Origin: Wyeomyia smithii | Lineage: Eukaryota; Arthropoda; Insecta; Diptera; Culicidae | Assembly: GCF_029784165.1 (NCBI RefSeq) | Contig: NC_073696.1 | Coordinates: 246,569,971-246,633,970, forward strand | Length of the DNA: 64,000 nucleotides | Direction: 5' to 3' | In this document: positions 23,345-36,110 of the stretch, piece after piece | Layout: every line of letters begins with the position of its first letter | How positions within the stretch are numbered: position 1 is the stretch's first letter | Program-made: the position numbers and the translations under genes | Notes under the pieces: generated by a model | The model's input: the letters and a program-made list of their open reading frames with translations, nothing else | Told to the model about the DNA's origin: nothing | The model's database searches: none

Positions 23345-25545
23345 TAGCTGACCCGGCAAACTTCGTCCCGCCTTTTATGGTGTTTAATTTAATAACTTTA
23401 AACATTTCAAATTCATTGATTCCTTGCGATTTGTTTATATCATTATCATTTATCGAAATGACAACATTCTCGACTTTTGGCTTTTGTACATCACCTCTAT
23501 TCCGGAAATATATTTAATGCATTTCAGTTATTTTCGTTGTTTTCCAGAAACTGAAAGTGGTCATCTTCGCATTCAAAATGGTTTCCAGGGTCAATGCTTG
23601 GCTTCTATACATCATTTCGATTACGGACATATCCAGTAGTGTTCGGTCATTTCCGTTGTTTCCCAGAAGTTGCCATTTTACAATTCAAACTGGTGTCTGA
23701 GTTCAATTTTTAGCTCCTTGTATCATTCTGGATCCGATGATACTCATATTGGGTGGTATTTGGTAACTTCAGGCTGTTTTTCAGAAACCGTGAGTCGCCA
23801 ACTTGGATTTTAAAATGGCATTTGGAGGCGATTTCTGGCCCTTGAGTGTCACCCATATTGGGTGTTATTTAGTCATTTTCGGCTGTTTTTCAGAAACCGA
23901 TTGTGACCATCTTCGAATTCAAAATGGTGTCTGTGGTCGAGTCTTACTCCTCTGTATCATTCTGGTTCCGAAGATACTCATATTGTATGGGAATCGACCA
24001 TTTATGGACGTTTTTTAGAAACCGAAAGTTGCCATCTTACAATTCATAATAGTGTCTGAGGTCAACTTTTAGCTCCTTGCATCATTCTGGTTCCGGAGAT
24101 ACTCATACTGGGGGGTATTTGGTTACTTTAGGCTGTTTTCCGGACCCCGGAGGTCGCCATCTTACAATTCAAAATGTTGTCTGAGGTCGGTTTGTGGCTG
24201 CAGTGTATCATAACAATTCCGGAAATACCCATATTGGGTGGTATTCGGTAATTTGCCTCTGTTATTTAGAAACCGGAAGAAGCCATCTTGAATTTCAAAA
24301 TGGCAATAGGAGACAGTTTTTGGCCTCTGAGCGTCAATCTGGTTAAAAAAACACTTATATTGGGTGGTATTTTGTCATTTTTAGCTGTTTTCGAGACACC
24401 GGAAGTCACCATCATACAATTAAAAATGTTGTCTGAGGTCGATTTGTGGCTTTATGGCCTCTGAGCCATAACATTCTGGTTTGCCGCTGTATTTCTGAAA
24501 CCGGAAGTAGCCATCTTGGATTTCGAAATGGTATTTGGAGACATGCAAAAAGAAGGAAAGGTGTCGAAACATTATGTATATAATTGTTACCCCTAAAAAT
24601 ATAAAACAAAAAACAATATCGCACGCAAGCCTGGGGGGCTTATGCGGTCTCGATCAACTAGATTAGTTGAGAGAATTCGTTATCGATATTGTTTTTGGCA
24701 CATTTTGCATGTGTAGGATAAGTACAACGATACACCGTGCCCCAGTGCTGAGTCGAGAAAATTTCCAGCTCGAAAAGAGCTCGAACCCGATATCACAACC
24801 GTGTGGGAGAGCTAGCCGACCGACATCGCTAACCACAGAACCACGGGGACCACTGAAAACCCCTAAAAATATTCACCTGCCAAATTTGGTTCCATTTAGT
24901 TGGTTAGTTCTCGAGATAAGCAGAAATTTGTGTTTCATTTGTTTGGTACCCCTCACTCACAGAAGAGGCAAGGGAGTCGCAGCATTATGGACATATATGT
25001 TACCTCTAAAAAATATTCACATACCAAATATTATTGTATTTGGTTGATTGGTTCTCGAGCTGTGCGAAATTCGTGTTTTATTTGTATGGGACCCCTCCCT
25101 GTAGAAGAGGGAGGGGTGACAAACCATTATGGATATATTTGTTATCCCTAAAAACATCCACCTACCAAATTTGATTCTATTTACTTGGTTAGTTCTCGAG
25201 ATGTGCGGGAATTTGTGTTTCATTTGTATGGAACCCCTCCCTTCCAGAAGAGGGAGGGGTGTTGAACCAATATGGAAATATTTGTTACTCCTAGAAACAT
25301 CCACATATCCAATTTGGTTCCATTTGCTTGGTTAGTTTTTGAGATAGGCAGAAATTTGTGTTTCATTAGTATGGGGGCCCTCCTTCCCAGAAGAGGAAGG
25401 GGTCTTAAACCATCATAGGAATTTTTCTCGGCCCCTAAAACCCCAACATACAAGTTTTCACGTCGATCGGTTCGGTAGTTTCCGAGCCTATATGGATCAG
25501 ACAGACAGACAGACTGGACTGCATTTTTATAGGTATAGTTTTTGA
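23345..25545. mobile_element. Interspersed repeat of two tandem arrays with an ACAG tail
   Basis: The element starts tagctgacccggcaaacttc, a widely seen arthropod repeat start. It ends ccgagcctatatggatcaga, followed by about four CAGA units and an AT-rich end (atttttataggtatag). Array 1 (about 23520-24540) has 110-128 bp units built on ccatcttgaattcaaaatgg, ggttccggaaatactcatat and gggtggtatttggtcatttt. Array 2 (about 24873-25450) has ~145 bp units with ttagttctcgaga, cagaaatttgtgtttcattt and gagggaggggtgt. A SINE inserted between them at 24603-24858. There is no coding region, so it is probably non-autonomous. The class is uncertain. Confidence 0.7.
24603..24858 (-). mobile_element. tRNA-derived SINE, copy 1, with 14-bp TSD
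   Basis: On the minus strand it has a pol III box A (tggttagcgatgtcgg, about 24819-24834) and a partly deleted box B (gggttcgagctc in place of ggttcgattcc). A conserved body ends in a T/A-rich tail (tttttgttttat). The flanks acccctaaaaatat at 24589-24602 and 24859-24872 are perfect 14-bp direct repeats, a target-site duplication. Box B is short by about 20 bp compared with copy 2 at 57.0 kb. Confidence 0.88.
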
Positions 25546-26879
25546 TGTGGCTTTGCCTTTTGTTGTTTCATTTTCTCTCCTTTTCAGTTTTCTACTAATT
25601 CTTTCTACTTCTACTACTAATTTCTACTAATTCATAATTTTCCGCTAGTAGTTTTTCATTTCATAATTATTCATTTGATAACTATTTTGATTCACTTATT
25701 CACTCTAAGTTTTTTCAATTCTCCTAAGCTTTTACATTTCGTGTCGCTATTTGATTATTTTCTGCTGTTATAACATCTTTTTTTACATGTACTATACTGC
25801 AGTCCCATTTGCATTTTCAGTAAAATTGAGTTATTACGCGTAAATGGTAGCTGCAATGCGTAAAGGTAGTTTCGTAACAATGGATGAGCTCAACAACTAT
25901 GTTCTGAAAAACTGCTGGAAAACATCCAAACATATTGTCCCATCGCGTAAGAAGCAATGTTATAAAATTACATGAAAACGCATTTTTCTCGGCTTGCTGA
26001 AAATGCAGGTCGGACTGACATGCTAAGCGCGGCAGTATAGTTGAATTAATTTAACTTTTTTTATATTTTCTTTTGTTGTATATAGTCTTATTTTCAAATG
26101 CATTATTTTCAATTTGTTAAACAGTAAGTTTCTTTAGTTATTGTTTTCAGTTTAATAAATATTTTCATATTTTCACATTTCGACGTTTTTTCTTGCTTTA
26201 CTTGCGTACGAAAATACACTGTTGGCCCCTGTCTTTTGTTTTTTTCTTGCATGCTTTTGTTCTAAACTTCTAATATTTTGGTTTCTTACCTATTACTCAT
26301 TTCACTTCTTTTGATCATTTTTGATGTAAAACTACGTCTCTCAGGAAGTTCGGCTACATAGGGATGTAAAATGAAAATCTAAAATCAGAAAAAGTAAAAA
26401 ATATGTCCAATTTGAAATGTTAGTAAATCGGTTGGTTTTCGATGGATTTCCTTTGTTCTTGTAGCAAAACATTGGAAAATCTTCTAAAAATCCTCCAAAA
26501 TGCATAAAATTGTAATTCTACAAGAATTTTACTATCGAAAATTGTCCAGTCTTGCCAAGCGCAAAATTCGACCTCTGATTGGTCGTTATTTGATTGCTTC
26601 CCAAGCACGGTCGAGGTTCTACACAAACCTTATATACGCTGGGACAACTATGCTTGGAACGGCAGTATATTTATAGCAGTGCAGCGGATACCAATGGCAA
26701 CGGATAGCGCAGCGGTTGCAGCGGGTATCTGCATCGATAGTAGCAGGGCTAGCTGATGCAGTGGCACTTCCTTGAGTGAAATGCTGTTCTTGTGCGATAG
26801 CGAGCAGTGCACACTGGGCCAGAAATGGAATCTAGCAGAACGAAATCAATAGCGCTCTTAGGGTTTGACCAATCGGTTT
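25546..26879. other. AT-rich non-coding region
   Basis: T-rich with short repeats of ttctactaatt (25590-25640). A more GC-rich patch at 26650-26790 has repeated gcagcgg-type motifs. No gene is supported. Confidence 0.4.
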
Positions 26880-28185
26880 CCGATCTTTACAAAGTTTCTT
26901 GGTATGGTGGGGGCGTCATTTTGGATGTTTGAATTGGTTCGGAATTTAGCCGCAAAGGTGGCGTTGCGATGCCAACTTCTTTCCCTTACACGCTAGAGCT
27001 TTTCGGTATTCGACAAAGTTGTAGATCTCTAAATTCCATGAAACTTTACAGAACATACGAAATTTCTATTTCTAATTCGGGTAAACTCATAAAATTTGAT
27101 GAGTTCACCCGAATTAATTTGTCACAAATTTTTTCTCGATAGAAATTGAATAATTACGTCGTTTTCATCCCAGTACAGAAGTTTCTGAAGTAGTTAAGTG
27201 AAAACAATACACAAAATTTGAAAAAATACATAATTTTGTGAAATAGATATCTCAGCGGGTAGCGAGTATTAGCAAACCATGATTTTTTCTAAAAATTGTC
27301 CATCAAAAAATCTTTTTTTTCTGAAAATTTGAAAGAAGTGTTTTTTGGTGTTTTTGTGATATTTCTGTTTGAATATAACCATAGGTTTCATATAAAAATA
27401 CAATTGCTATGTATTTATTGCATGAAATACACGGTTCAGCACTTTGATACTCTATCCAACCTATGTGCAGTCTTCAGCAAAGTTTCTCAGTGTAATAAGA
27501 ACTTCAATTTGACACTCAGCTTAGTTCGCGATTTGGCCGCAGAGATGGCGCTTCGACACCAACTTTTTATTCTTACACGCTAGAGCTTTGCAGCTTTCGA
27601 CAAAGTTTTAGATTGGAAAATTTTATGTAACTTTGTAAAAGAAACAAAATTTCTGTCTCCTAAATTTTTTTGGAAATTTACGAGTTTTTGAAAAATTTGT
27701 TTGAGTTTCACGTTTTTTGTAATAGTTTTGTTATTCGAAACATTAAAATCACCAAAGAATATGCAATTTTCTGAATCAGCATACGTTTTCGTCGAGTCGA
27801 GTTTTCGTTAGTAAAGCTAGGCTTATTGAGAGTAGATCCGTTGCTATTGAATCAAATGTTACTTTGTTTGTTTCGTAGCCAAATCCAATATCAACGACGT
27901 ATGCGAAAAACGTGAACGACGTATGCGAAAAACGTGAAACTCAAACAAGTTCTTCAAAAACTCGTAAATTTCCAAAAAAAATTAAGAGATAGAAATTTCG
28001 TTTCTTCTACAAAGTTACATAAAATGTTTTAATCTAAAACTTTGTCGAAAACTGCAGAGCTCTAGCGTGTAAGAATGAAAAGTTGGTGTCGAAGCACTTC
28101 TTTCAAATTTTCAGAAAATAAAGATTTTTTTATGGACAATTTTTAGAAAAAATCATGGTTTGCTAATTCTCGCTACCCGCTGACA
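26880..28185. repeat. Fold-back repeat, with a direct partial copy in front
   Basis: The outer ends cagcgggtagcgag (27253) and ctcgctacccgctg (about 28170-28183) are inverted. The left arm is 27253-27340 plus 27530-27725 and the right arm is about 27940-28183. Paired blocks include agcaaaccatgattttttct, ttacacgctagagctttgca and aaatttacgagtttttgaa. The left arm carries about 190 bp absent from the right arm. A direct copy of the arm interior lies at 26940-27115. The loop contains a tandem copy of cgacgtatgcgaaaaacgtg (about 27895-27940). The frame at 27296-27583 is incidental. Confidence 0.75.
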
Positions 28186-28293
28186 TTTTTTTTGAAATGT
28201 GATTTTAACCTTGTTATTGATAATTTTCACTATTTTAAATTACTTTTGAATTTTATTCTCATATGCTTTCATTTCTTTAACTCATTTGGGTCA

Positions 28294-28440
28294 TTAACCC
28301 TCTCATGCCCAGTGCCGCCTTTAGACGGTCTTTAGTTGAACCTCTGAAAAGCTTCAAACAATTCTTAAAACATGTTTATAAAAGTACATAGTGATTTTCC
28401 GAAGTCCGTCTGAAAATTAACTCGGGCACTAGAGGGTTAA
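28294..28440. mobile_element. TTAA-flanked MITE (piggyBac-like), 139 bp
   Basis: TTAA at 28294-28297 and 28437-28440 flanks a unit with inverted ends ccctctcatgccc and gggcactagaggg. A TTAA duplication and ends starting CCC are the piggyBac hallmark. It is non-coding. Confidence 0.75.
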
Positions 28441-29015
28441 ATAGCACTTGGACACGACCTTCACGGATCTGTCTTTAACTTTCTACGATAATCATAGTTT
28501 TGGGAAAATTCTGATTTTGGTGTCGATTGGAATACACATACATTGCACGATAACCCATATTTTTTTACTTACAATCTAAGACGTCCAAAAATACTGATAG
28601 ACGACTTTTGGATAAAATAAATGAAGAGAGCAGAAAAAATATTATTTTTGATCAGAGCTGTTTCCAGATAGATTACAACTGGTAAACACATGTTTTGTCC
28701 TAGAAAAGAAAAAATTATAGCATTTTGATCATCATTACTGTGTATTTTGGTGCCCCTGGCAAAAATATCTTTTTCTGAGACTCCTAATTGAGCCAACGTA
28801 GAAGCGATAAACAATTACTCTGCGGCATTCTGATGCATTTCTGCGCGGTAAAAGCGCGTTTGGAAGCGTTAAAAAGCTATACTCTTTTTAGGGCAGCATT
28901 TTTTTTGCTTTTGTCGACCAGTGTTATTTTTTTGAAACTAAATTTGCATTTTTTGGCAAACTTTTTTTTTGCTGAGCATACCAGCATTAGATTTTTCAAT
29001 CATTAATTTGTTAGC
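28441..29015. other. Spacer between two TTAA MITEs
   Basis: No gene or repeat identified. A minus-strand frame at 28569-28814 lacks any recognisable domain. Confidence 0.4.
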
Positions 29016-29255
29016 TTAACCCATTCCCGGCGGAAAGAAATCAGTTTTAACTTCAAAAAATGAGCTTCAAACTCTAATTACTCATCAACTATACGCATGA
29101 TTGACACAAACTGTATCGCATTTTGAAAATCAATCTTTTCTGCAACCATACTGAATAGTTTTATCGTACAAATTCTCGAGTATAATTGTTAAACTCAAAT
29201 CAAAGTTAGTTTGTCAGGTGATGCCATTTGGCATCACCCGCCGGGAGTTAGTTAA
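29016..29255. mobile_element. Second TTAA-flanked MITE, 232 bp
   Basis: TTAA at 29016-29019 and 29252-29255 flanks inverted ends cccattcccggcgg and ccgccgggagttag. A perfect hairpin, tgatgccatttggcatca, lies next to the right end (about 29219-29236). It belongs to a different family from the MITE at 28.3 kb. It is non-coding. Confidence 0.75.
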
Positions 29256-32200
29256 CTGAAATATTGAAAACGTATTGTGTTATTTGGCGACTCTAGAAGG
29301 GATGGGGGTCACGTGCCTTCGTGAAGCAAAAAACTATGGCTTAGTGGGTCAATTCAAATCTTTTTAAAACAATATTTTTGGGGTTTGTCGAGAAATATGT
29401 TATGAGTATTGTGATTTTTTCTGGTTTTATAAATAAATTGACTAATAAACATGGGCCCCCCTTCGTAAAACGGCTGAAGCCACCAGTCGTTGTTTGTGTG
29501 CGGCGCTGTGCGTGTGCGAGGAAACATTGTACCGGGCGGGATAGGAGAAGCACAAAAAGAGATGGCTAACGGTTTGTCATTTCGTGAGCGGAGATATGTT
29601 GTTGAAAAACGTTCCTGCTGTGACTATACGAAGTGCAGCGAGGAAGAAAAAAATAATAAAAATCCGTTCGACAAAACTTGTCTGATTACTAGAATTTGAT
29701 CCATGCATATCGCAATTTTTTGTCGTCCTTATGAGAACTACTTCTAGTTAAACAATTAGCTCCACGTTCAAAGTATTAACATTTCGTAAAACAAAATTGT
29801 CCAAAAAGTCAATAATTTGTTGTTTTTTCATATTTGTTTATTGCTCTTTCTGCAGATTAAACTCTTCTATGTGATTATATTTTTTATTTACACTCTAAAA
29901 ATCAAGCAGTTATTGCACTGCGTTTCCATTTCAATCTGATCAAATTTACACTTTATGATTCCTTTATAATTTACTATACAGTTGTGACGAAATTAAATTA
30001 TAATGTCGTTCTTTTTTTCTCCTTTCAGGTAAGCGTTCCATTGCTGGGAAAACTGAGCGTCCCACTTTAACAGCTGTAAGATATCTATCCCAAATTTAGC
30101 GGTAAGAACAAGTAATTTGATCGAATGGAGTGTAGAGACGACCGACTTTCTTATGACTCAAAACGAATTGAAATTTATCGTTCACCGCAATATTCCCACT
30201 TTTCACCAAGCATTTTTTATTCAGACGTTGAACTCTAAAAGTGCTTGATACCTTTATACCGTTTGTACTTGTTTCAATATCTTTTTGTACATACATATAG
30301 AGATCTGAATTCAAACCTGAAATTCAAGTACTCATTTCTATAACATCGCCGTCCTTTTAAATTTTCATTTCGACACTGATACTGCCAGTGATTTTTCGTG
30401 CACTCTATCTCAGCTTTCAAAGCAATCGGAAATTGGTGAGAAGTGCGCGCTGAAAGCGCAACCTGGAACTGTCCGGCGGCGCTGCTGGAAGAAAAGAACA
30501 TGTCGATAAATCTATTTGACACCCAAGAGGCCATCAAAGCCATCAGCACAATGCAAGATGCTAAAAGTCGGTTCTCGATGCGGCATTCTGTGAATCCTAG
30601 ACAAAGCGAAAAAAAAAAACGAAGTGGAACCGTAATAAAAGAAACCGGACTCCAGGATTTGCAGTGGTGTGGTGGTTGTACCCAGCTTCGGAGCCGTGAG
30701 AGGTTCGAGGTGTGTTGGATTGAATATCTTTACGATTGAAACGAGTGATTCGTCTCAGAACGGTTTAGTAGTCGGACGTGTACTGACTGCAGGGATGGGC
30801 TTTGTAATGGTAACTGTGGGCAGGATTAGGTATGAATGCAGGTTTAATTCTCGATATCAACTTTAAACGTTGCTGGAGTTAGTTATAATTTTACCACTTT
30901 CCGCGTCCGTTTAATCCATCATCATAATTGCTCTTTGCTTTTTACGCAATCTTCGAACTATTTATGGCAGAAACGATTTCAAGGAAAATACTTAAACTGT
31001 TTGTAGGTAGTCGGGAAAATCCAGCTTTTATAGGTTCCGCTTAAGATGTTTAACATGAAAAAAAGTTCGAAAATCGATCAAATTTTTCAACAACCAGCAG
31101 CCGTAGTTTAAACCGAACGGAGAGGGTTTTATAGCATCAAGTTCACAAATAGTTTCAACTGCATCCGGGCTCTTGATAGTAACTTCGTAGTCGGTCACGA
31201 AGCTTTTTGTCTGATTTTTTTCCAGAAAAATTGCCACGTTTGGAGCCATTGCAACTCGATGGAATAACGCAAGAGAGAAGCGAGTCAAAGTTTTTTTTTA
31301 TTTTACTATCGAATAGCCGCGTAATAAGATTACTTCCTGTAATATCAACGATGAAATATGAAATGAGTTTCACTTATTCGTGACTGCAACTATTTTTTGT
31401 CCTTCGCCAAGCGGCACTGTCAGTATGTCGCCCTGGGGAGGGATCTTTTTTTCCTGCATAAGACCGCACGGAAGGCACGGCAAACCGGTAATGAAAAGGA
31501 CAGTAATCACTGCAGATGGAAAGAAGTAAAATATCAAATGTAAATACTCGTTATTCTTTAAACTTTCAGCTGAGCCAAAGTTTGCCGTTCCGTGTCTGTC
31601 GTCCTTCTGCGGCCGGATTGCTCGGCAGCAAGTTTCTGTCTCTTCAGTGAGACAAAGTTACAGAAGAATATGAAACAGCTGGAATTGAAATTCGCAGAAG
31701 TTTTTACTCTATATTGTATCGTATTAATACTTTTATCAGTCGGGTTCTGTTGCTAGCTGTACAATTGAAGACTTTTCCTGTGCCAGGTAGCAACACTGCA
31801 CACCAACTTACAATCCACCTAGCAGAGAGTGGTTTACTTCTTTTCAGTAAGAAATCGTGACTAATCTGACCCTACAAGAAGGCTTAGCAAGGTATGAAAC
31901 TTAAATTCACAAGCACACACGGACGAGTACAGAAGTTATGCTCCGTTAAAATATGCAAGAATCGCACGAAATGAACTTCACCTGCTGTGAAACATCGTTT
32001 TGATGGATTGCTGAACATAATCCTTAGAAAGTATACACACTGTCGCAATGCTTCGTGCCACACAACGAAAGCGTGTAATATGTTTAGATTGTGAAAGCGA
32101 AAGGCGGGAGATAGTTTGAAAATATGTTGTCGGTTGTGGTGCCTGCAAGCGTAACGTAAAAGTGGAACGCAAGGTTCGGTAGAAGAAAGCTGTCTGCCAA

Positions 32201-33100
32201 CTTGAAGAGCCTCAGGATTTTTGCTATTATGATAAACAGCTTCCTTTGTGGGTCATTTTTTTCAACTCTTGGTGTTTTGCGAAAGAGTTTCACTTGGGTA
32301 GATGATGATTTTGGTAGGTTTTTCTCTGAATTTAGTTACTTCAAAAGGTATGTTCGATAGAAAATAACAAGCCCATAATTGGCCATTACACTTTTTCCTA
32401 CTCAATTTCAATAATTAATAAATAAATCAATCTGCTTAAATATTTTCAGCGTGGAAGTCACATGTCTGATGAAAATTACACTCGCTACTAACTTTTTACG
32501 AAAAGAGCTGTCCCATGCTTCTTCGCGAAGAAAAACCGTACCCCGTCAAGTGGGTTAATTCCTTAAATCCCTTCTCACGTATTCGCTCCATTTGCTGAGC
32601 ATCTTCTGTGCATGTGCATGTGACCGTACTGTTCCGTGGCCCCCTTTCCACCCCTCCTTTCAAAAGGTTACATAAAAGTATGCTAGCAAGGAAATTCGAA
32701 TCGAAACGAAGGTAAGGGAATGCCAAAAGCTTAACGGAAAGCACTTCCAAACGGTTCTTTAGTTCGAGCAATAAAGCGAGCGCTTTCATTCATCACAAGT
32801 AGAACTACACAGTGTCGAACGTGAACGTCTTCCATGAGTGTGTGAGTGTAGAACTACGCGTTTCGGATTTTCCTTTCAGACAAGAATGCAGGGATTTGCT
32901 TTCTTCTGACGGTTGAATAGCATTGGCCCTGATGCACGTAATCTCAAGTGTACGTAACGCAAAGTAACGCAACGTTTGTTGGTCAGTCGGGCGGTTGCGA
33001 ACAGAGGTCCAATTCTGCTCCGAATCGCTTCCGTTACGGGGCACTTACCTTCTGTTGTTGTTCCGCCGTCGGGCGAATTTCCATTCAAATGAATCCGTTG
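29256..33100. other. Low-repeat region, no supported gene
   Basis: Several medium frames exist on both strands: 29490-29699 plus, 30443-30739 plus, 30274-30549 minus, 31028-31288 minus and 32496-32789 minus. None has a recognisable domain or a clear splice context. This is among the least repetitive parts of the window and could be intron or intergenic sequence of a host gene. Confidence 0.4.
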
Positions 33101-33121
33101 TTCGAACCAGGAACAGGAACG

Positions 33122-33361
33122 ATGGGCATGAATAAATTTATTTTGATTGCGTTCCTTCTGCAGCTGCCGGCTGCGAACGAGAAGAATTGCACAATTGGTG
33201 GATGGGAAAAAAAACTGTTTGCTGCTGGTAAACTGTGCACTTCGAACAATCGCCGGTTGGGTAACGGAGAGCAGCTTTCAATTCATGCGGAGTATTGGTC
33301 AAATATGGTTTGTGTTGACTCGAACTTTTTCGATTCGTTCGATATTTTATTCTTTTGCTGA
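33122..33361 (+). CDS. Weak candidate: short secreted-protein-like frame
   Basis: Reading from ATG 33122 (or 33128) gives about 79 aa. A hydrophobic N-terminus (MNKFILIAFLLQLPAA) looks like a signal peptide, and four cysteines follow. No family is recognised. The frame could also continue through a splice donor (ctggtaaact near 33227). It lies inside a longer frame opening at 32948, which has no better support. Composition alone does not prove coding. Confidence 0.15.
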   Translation: MGMNKFILIAFLLQLPAANEKNCTIGGWEKKLFAAGKLCTSNNRRLGNGEQLSIHAEYWSNMVCVDSNFFDSFDILFFC

Positions 33362-33769
33362 TTGCTGTCTCAAATTGTGTATATCAATGTCATGGCCATG
33401 AAATCATGGCTTGAATACTAAATCTCAGACAGATGAGAAATGTTATTCGCGAATTAATTCTAGTTTTATGTATATGAGGAATTCCCGCTGAAACCAGCCA
33501 ACTAGTTATACAAAGGCTTCAAATTTGACACCAGACCCAAGTGATGCAACTCGTTTTGGTTTGTATGAATAATCTTTCTCTACCATATTTTTCATTCTTC
33601 TGATATATTCCGATTTCACTATATGTACAAATGTTGTGTTATCTCAATTTCGTTGTGCAAAGTTAGAGCAAAAATTTTTCGAAATAATAATGTGATCGAT
33701 TGACAGTTGAACTTTTGCGTGTGGGAGGCTTTTTAACATTTTTATTAGTTTCACACAGTTTCGCAGAAA
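33362..33769. other. Non-coding spacer
   Basis: AT-rich with no supported element. Confidence 0.4.
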
Positions 33770-34075
33770 CAGGAAATCGCTAATTGGAATTTAGAATGGC
33801 ATCAGAAATTGATTTACATTTTCTAGGCGTCAGATCAGCTTCGGAAATATTTTCAATTTTATCATGCTTTTCAATGACAATGACAATTTTTTGCAAGTTT
33901 TGTGAAAGCGGAAGTCGTCATCTTGAATTTGAGAATGTCGTTGAGCATCGATTCTGGTTCCAAAAGAGGCTTAGAATTAAAAATGGTGTCGGACATCGTA
34001 TTCAGGTCTCTACAGCATTCATAAACCTGAGATCGCAAAAATATTCAGGGGTCTGAAAATACCCATACTCATCGA
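33770..34075. repeat. Degraded copies of the array-1 tandem repeat
   Basis: Blocks such as cagaaacaggaaatcgcta, ttggaatttagaatggcatc, cttcggaaatatt and gtcgtcatcttgaatttgag are diverged copies of the ~120-bp unit at 23520-24540, arranged two to three times. The incidental frame at 33784-34056 follows the repeat. Confidence 0.6.
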
Positions 34076-35595
34076 TTTGATTCTTCAGAAAATTCTCATA
34101 ACATGCAAAAAATTGAGTCTACTACAGTGGTCATGAACATTCTACGTGAACAGATTTTCGATGATTTTGACTTCTCTTTCTCCTTGTATGGAACGTTGAT
34201 ATTCCACATCCCCCCCAAAGTTGTCCACGTTATCAATTATACTTTCTCCCCTTTCAAAAACTAATTCTTTTCACTTTGAATTCGTCTATAACCAACTTTC
34301 TCATATTATTAACACGTGTACCTAGTTTGGTGCGAATAAGCTCAGGCGTTACAGAGTTATGCAGCTGCTCCCGCAATTGTCCTGTACATCAAATAACAAA
34401 AAAAAAAAAAAAAAAAACAAAACGTCGAGTTCCGAATCGGAATGTTGCGCTTTGCTTATATGACGATAAATCAAGTATGAAAGCAATGTTTCCCAATAAC
34501 ACTAGTTATTCTGAACTTGATGGAGAGCTATTTGATGGCAATAATAAGATCCAAGTGTTATGATAATTACGAATTATATAATAAATTTGCATAATAAACA
34601 AATTGGTGAATGAAGGTTGCTGCGAAGACCGTACACATCCGAAAAGGATGATGCAAACTGGCAATGTTTGCACTTGAAACCATTGCGTCTTGTTTTGCTT
34701 AGTTTTGCATTAGGCGAACGAGCGTTTGTTATGACGAATGTATAGTAATATTGGAATTTTGCTCTACTCAGTTGAATCTCAACTCAATTTTTCGCTAGTT
34801 TGCCATTTAAAAAATATAGCAATTGTATCACAACTTTGACGAGCATTTGAAAATAGAAGCTTTAAGAAAGCTTAAAAATAATCAGATCAACCATTTCAAT
34901 TGAGATACATATGTATCAAAAGAAAAATATAATTACTAAATGTTGAGTATATTGATTTTTTCAGTTTTATTTTATCTCCGTAAATTAAATTTACTGTTGA
35001 TATATATTTCTAAATTTTAACCAGCATTATTTGTGATCTCAACTGAAGCTGATCCCAGCGCGTTAAGTTTTTTTTCACTGATTGATAATTCTTCGAAAGT
35101 TATACTTATTTACCATATTTTTTAATGCTGTTTTATTTCAATTGATCGGATAGTCAACAGCCTTTGGAAAATTTACCGTACTTTTCAAATTTTTGGGTCC
35201 CAGTTTGCACATCATTGCTCCTATGGCTGAATAAAGGCTAATCCCAAATCCGTGAAACGGAGATAATATGACGTACGACTTCCTATTTTTCCTTGAAAGG
35301 CCTATCAATTACTTCCCATTTCCCATTAAAAGATTTTATATTGGTCGAACAGTTCGAAAGTCTCTAATTTTTGAAAAAGTATTGTCTATTTTTGGGCAAC
35401 TCTAATTTAAAAAGGACCTAACAAAAAAAAAATACGGGTCTAAAGATTTTCGGTAAAGAACAAGTATACTAATGTTGAGCATGATCTGTACAAAAAAAAT
35501 CTATTAATAAAAAAGTTCTAATGGAATTTTAGGTGAATTTTTTTCTTCTTACATTAGAAATAAGTTCAGCACCCCAAAATTGACATGTGATTATC
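34076..35595. other. AT-rich region with a poly-A run
   Basis: Contains an A run of about 20 at 34398-34417. The preceding text gtacctagtttggtgcgaat resembles a dispersed repeat end. No gene is supported. Confidence 0.35.
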
Positions 35596-35599
35596 AATC

Positions 35600-36110
35600 A
35601 TTCAACACAATACAACACGTATTGTGTCATGTTGAGGCTTGAAAAGAAGACAAATAAATTGTTTTCATGGTGGATGGAAGCAGATACCAAGAGTTCAACT
35701 ATTGCGTGTCGCATTTTGCCGATGTGCGACTGCTAGAAAATTCTATTCGTGATGGCGTTAACTGCTTCACATATTCGCATTATCTAAAACGGATTTAGCA
35801 TTGTTACCAGAACAAACCGTGCTTTGCTGTTTGAAATAAGATTAATTTAAAACGCGTAAAGATTTATTCCGTAAGTTGGAATACTAATGCACGAAAAATA
35901 AATCTCATTTCATTTTGGCACACAGCGCAGTCTGTCGCCGATAGAACTCTCACAAACGTAATAATATAACACGTATCGTATCGTGTTGCGGGTTGGAAGG
36001 AAAACGTTCTCGTGTCGGACTGAAGCAGATACTAAAAGTGCAACTTTTGCGTGTTGCATATTGCTGATGTGCGACTAGAGGAAAATTCTAATCGTGCTGT
36101 CAATAACTAG
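35600..36110 (+). repeat. Diverged direct duplication, ~365-bp spacing
   Basis: The block aacacgtattgtgtcatgtt...gaagcagataccaagag...cgatgtgcgactgctagaaaattct at 35615-35745 recurs at about 35970-36095 as aacacgtatcgtatcgtgtt...gaagcagatactaaaagtgc...tgatgtgcgactagaggaaa. Divergence is substantial, so the duplication is old. It is non-coding. Confidence 0.6.

Noticed and set aside
30274..30739. Overlapping plus and minus frames of 91-98 aa
   Set aside because: Neither shows a domain. The minus-strand serine run (FFSSSSAAG) is compositional.
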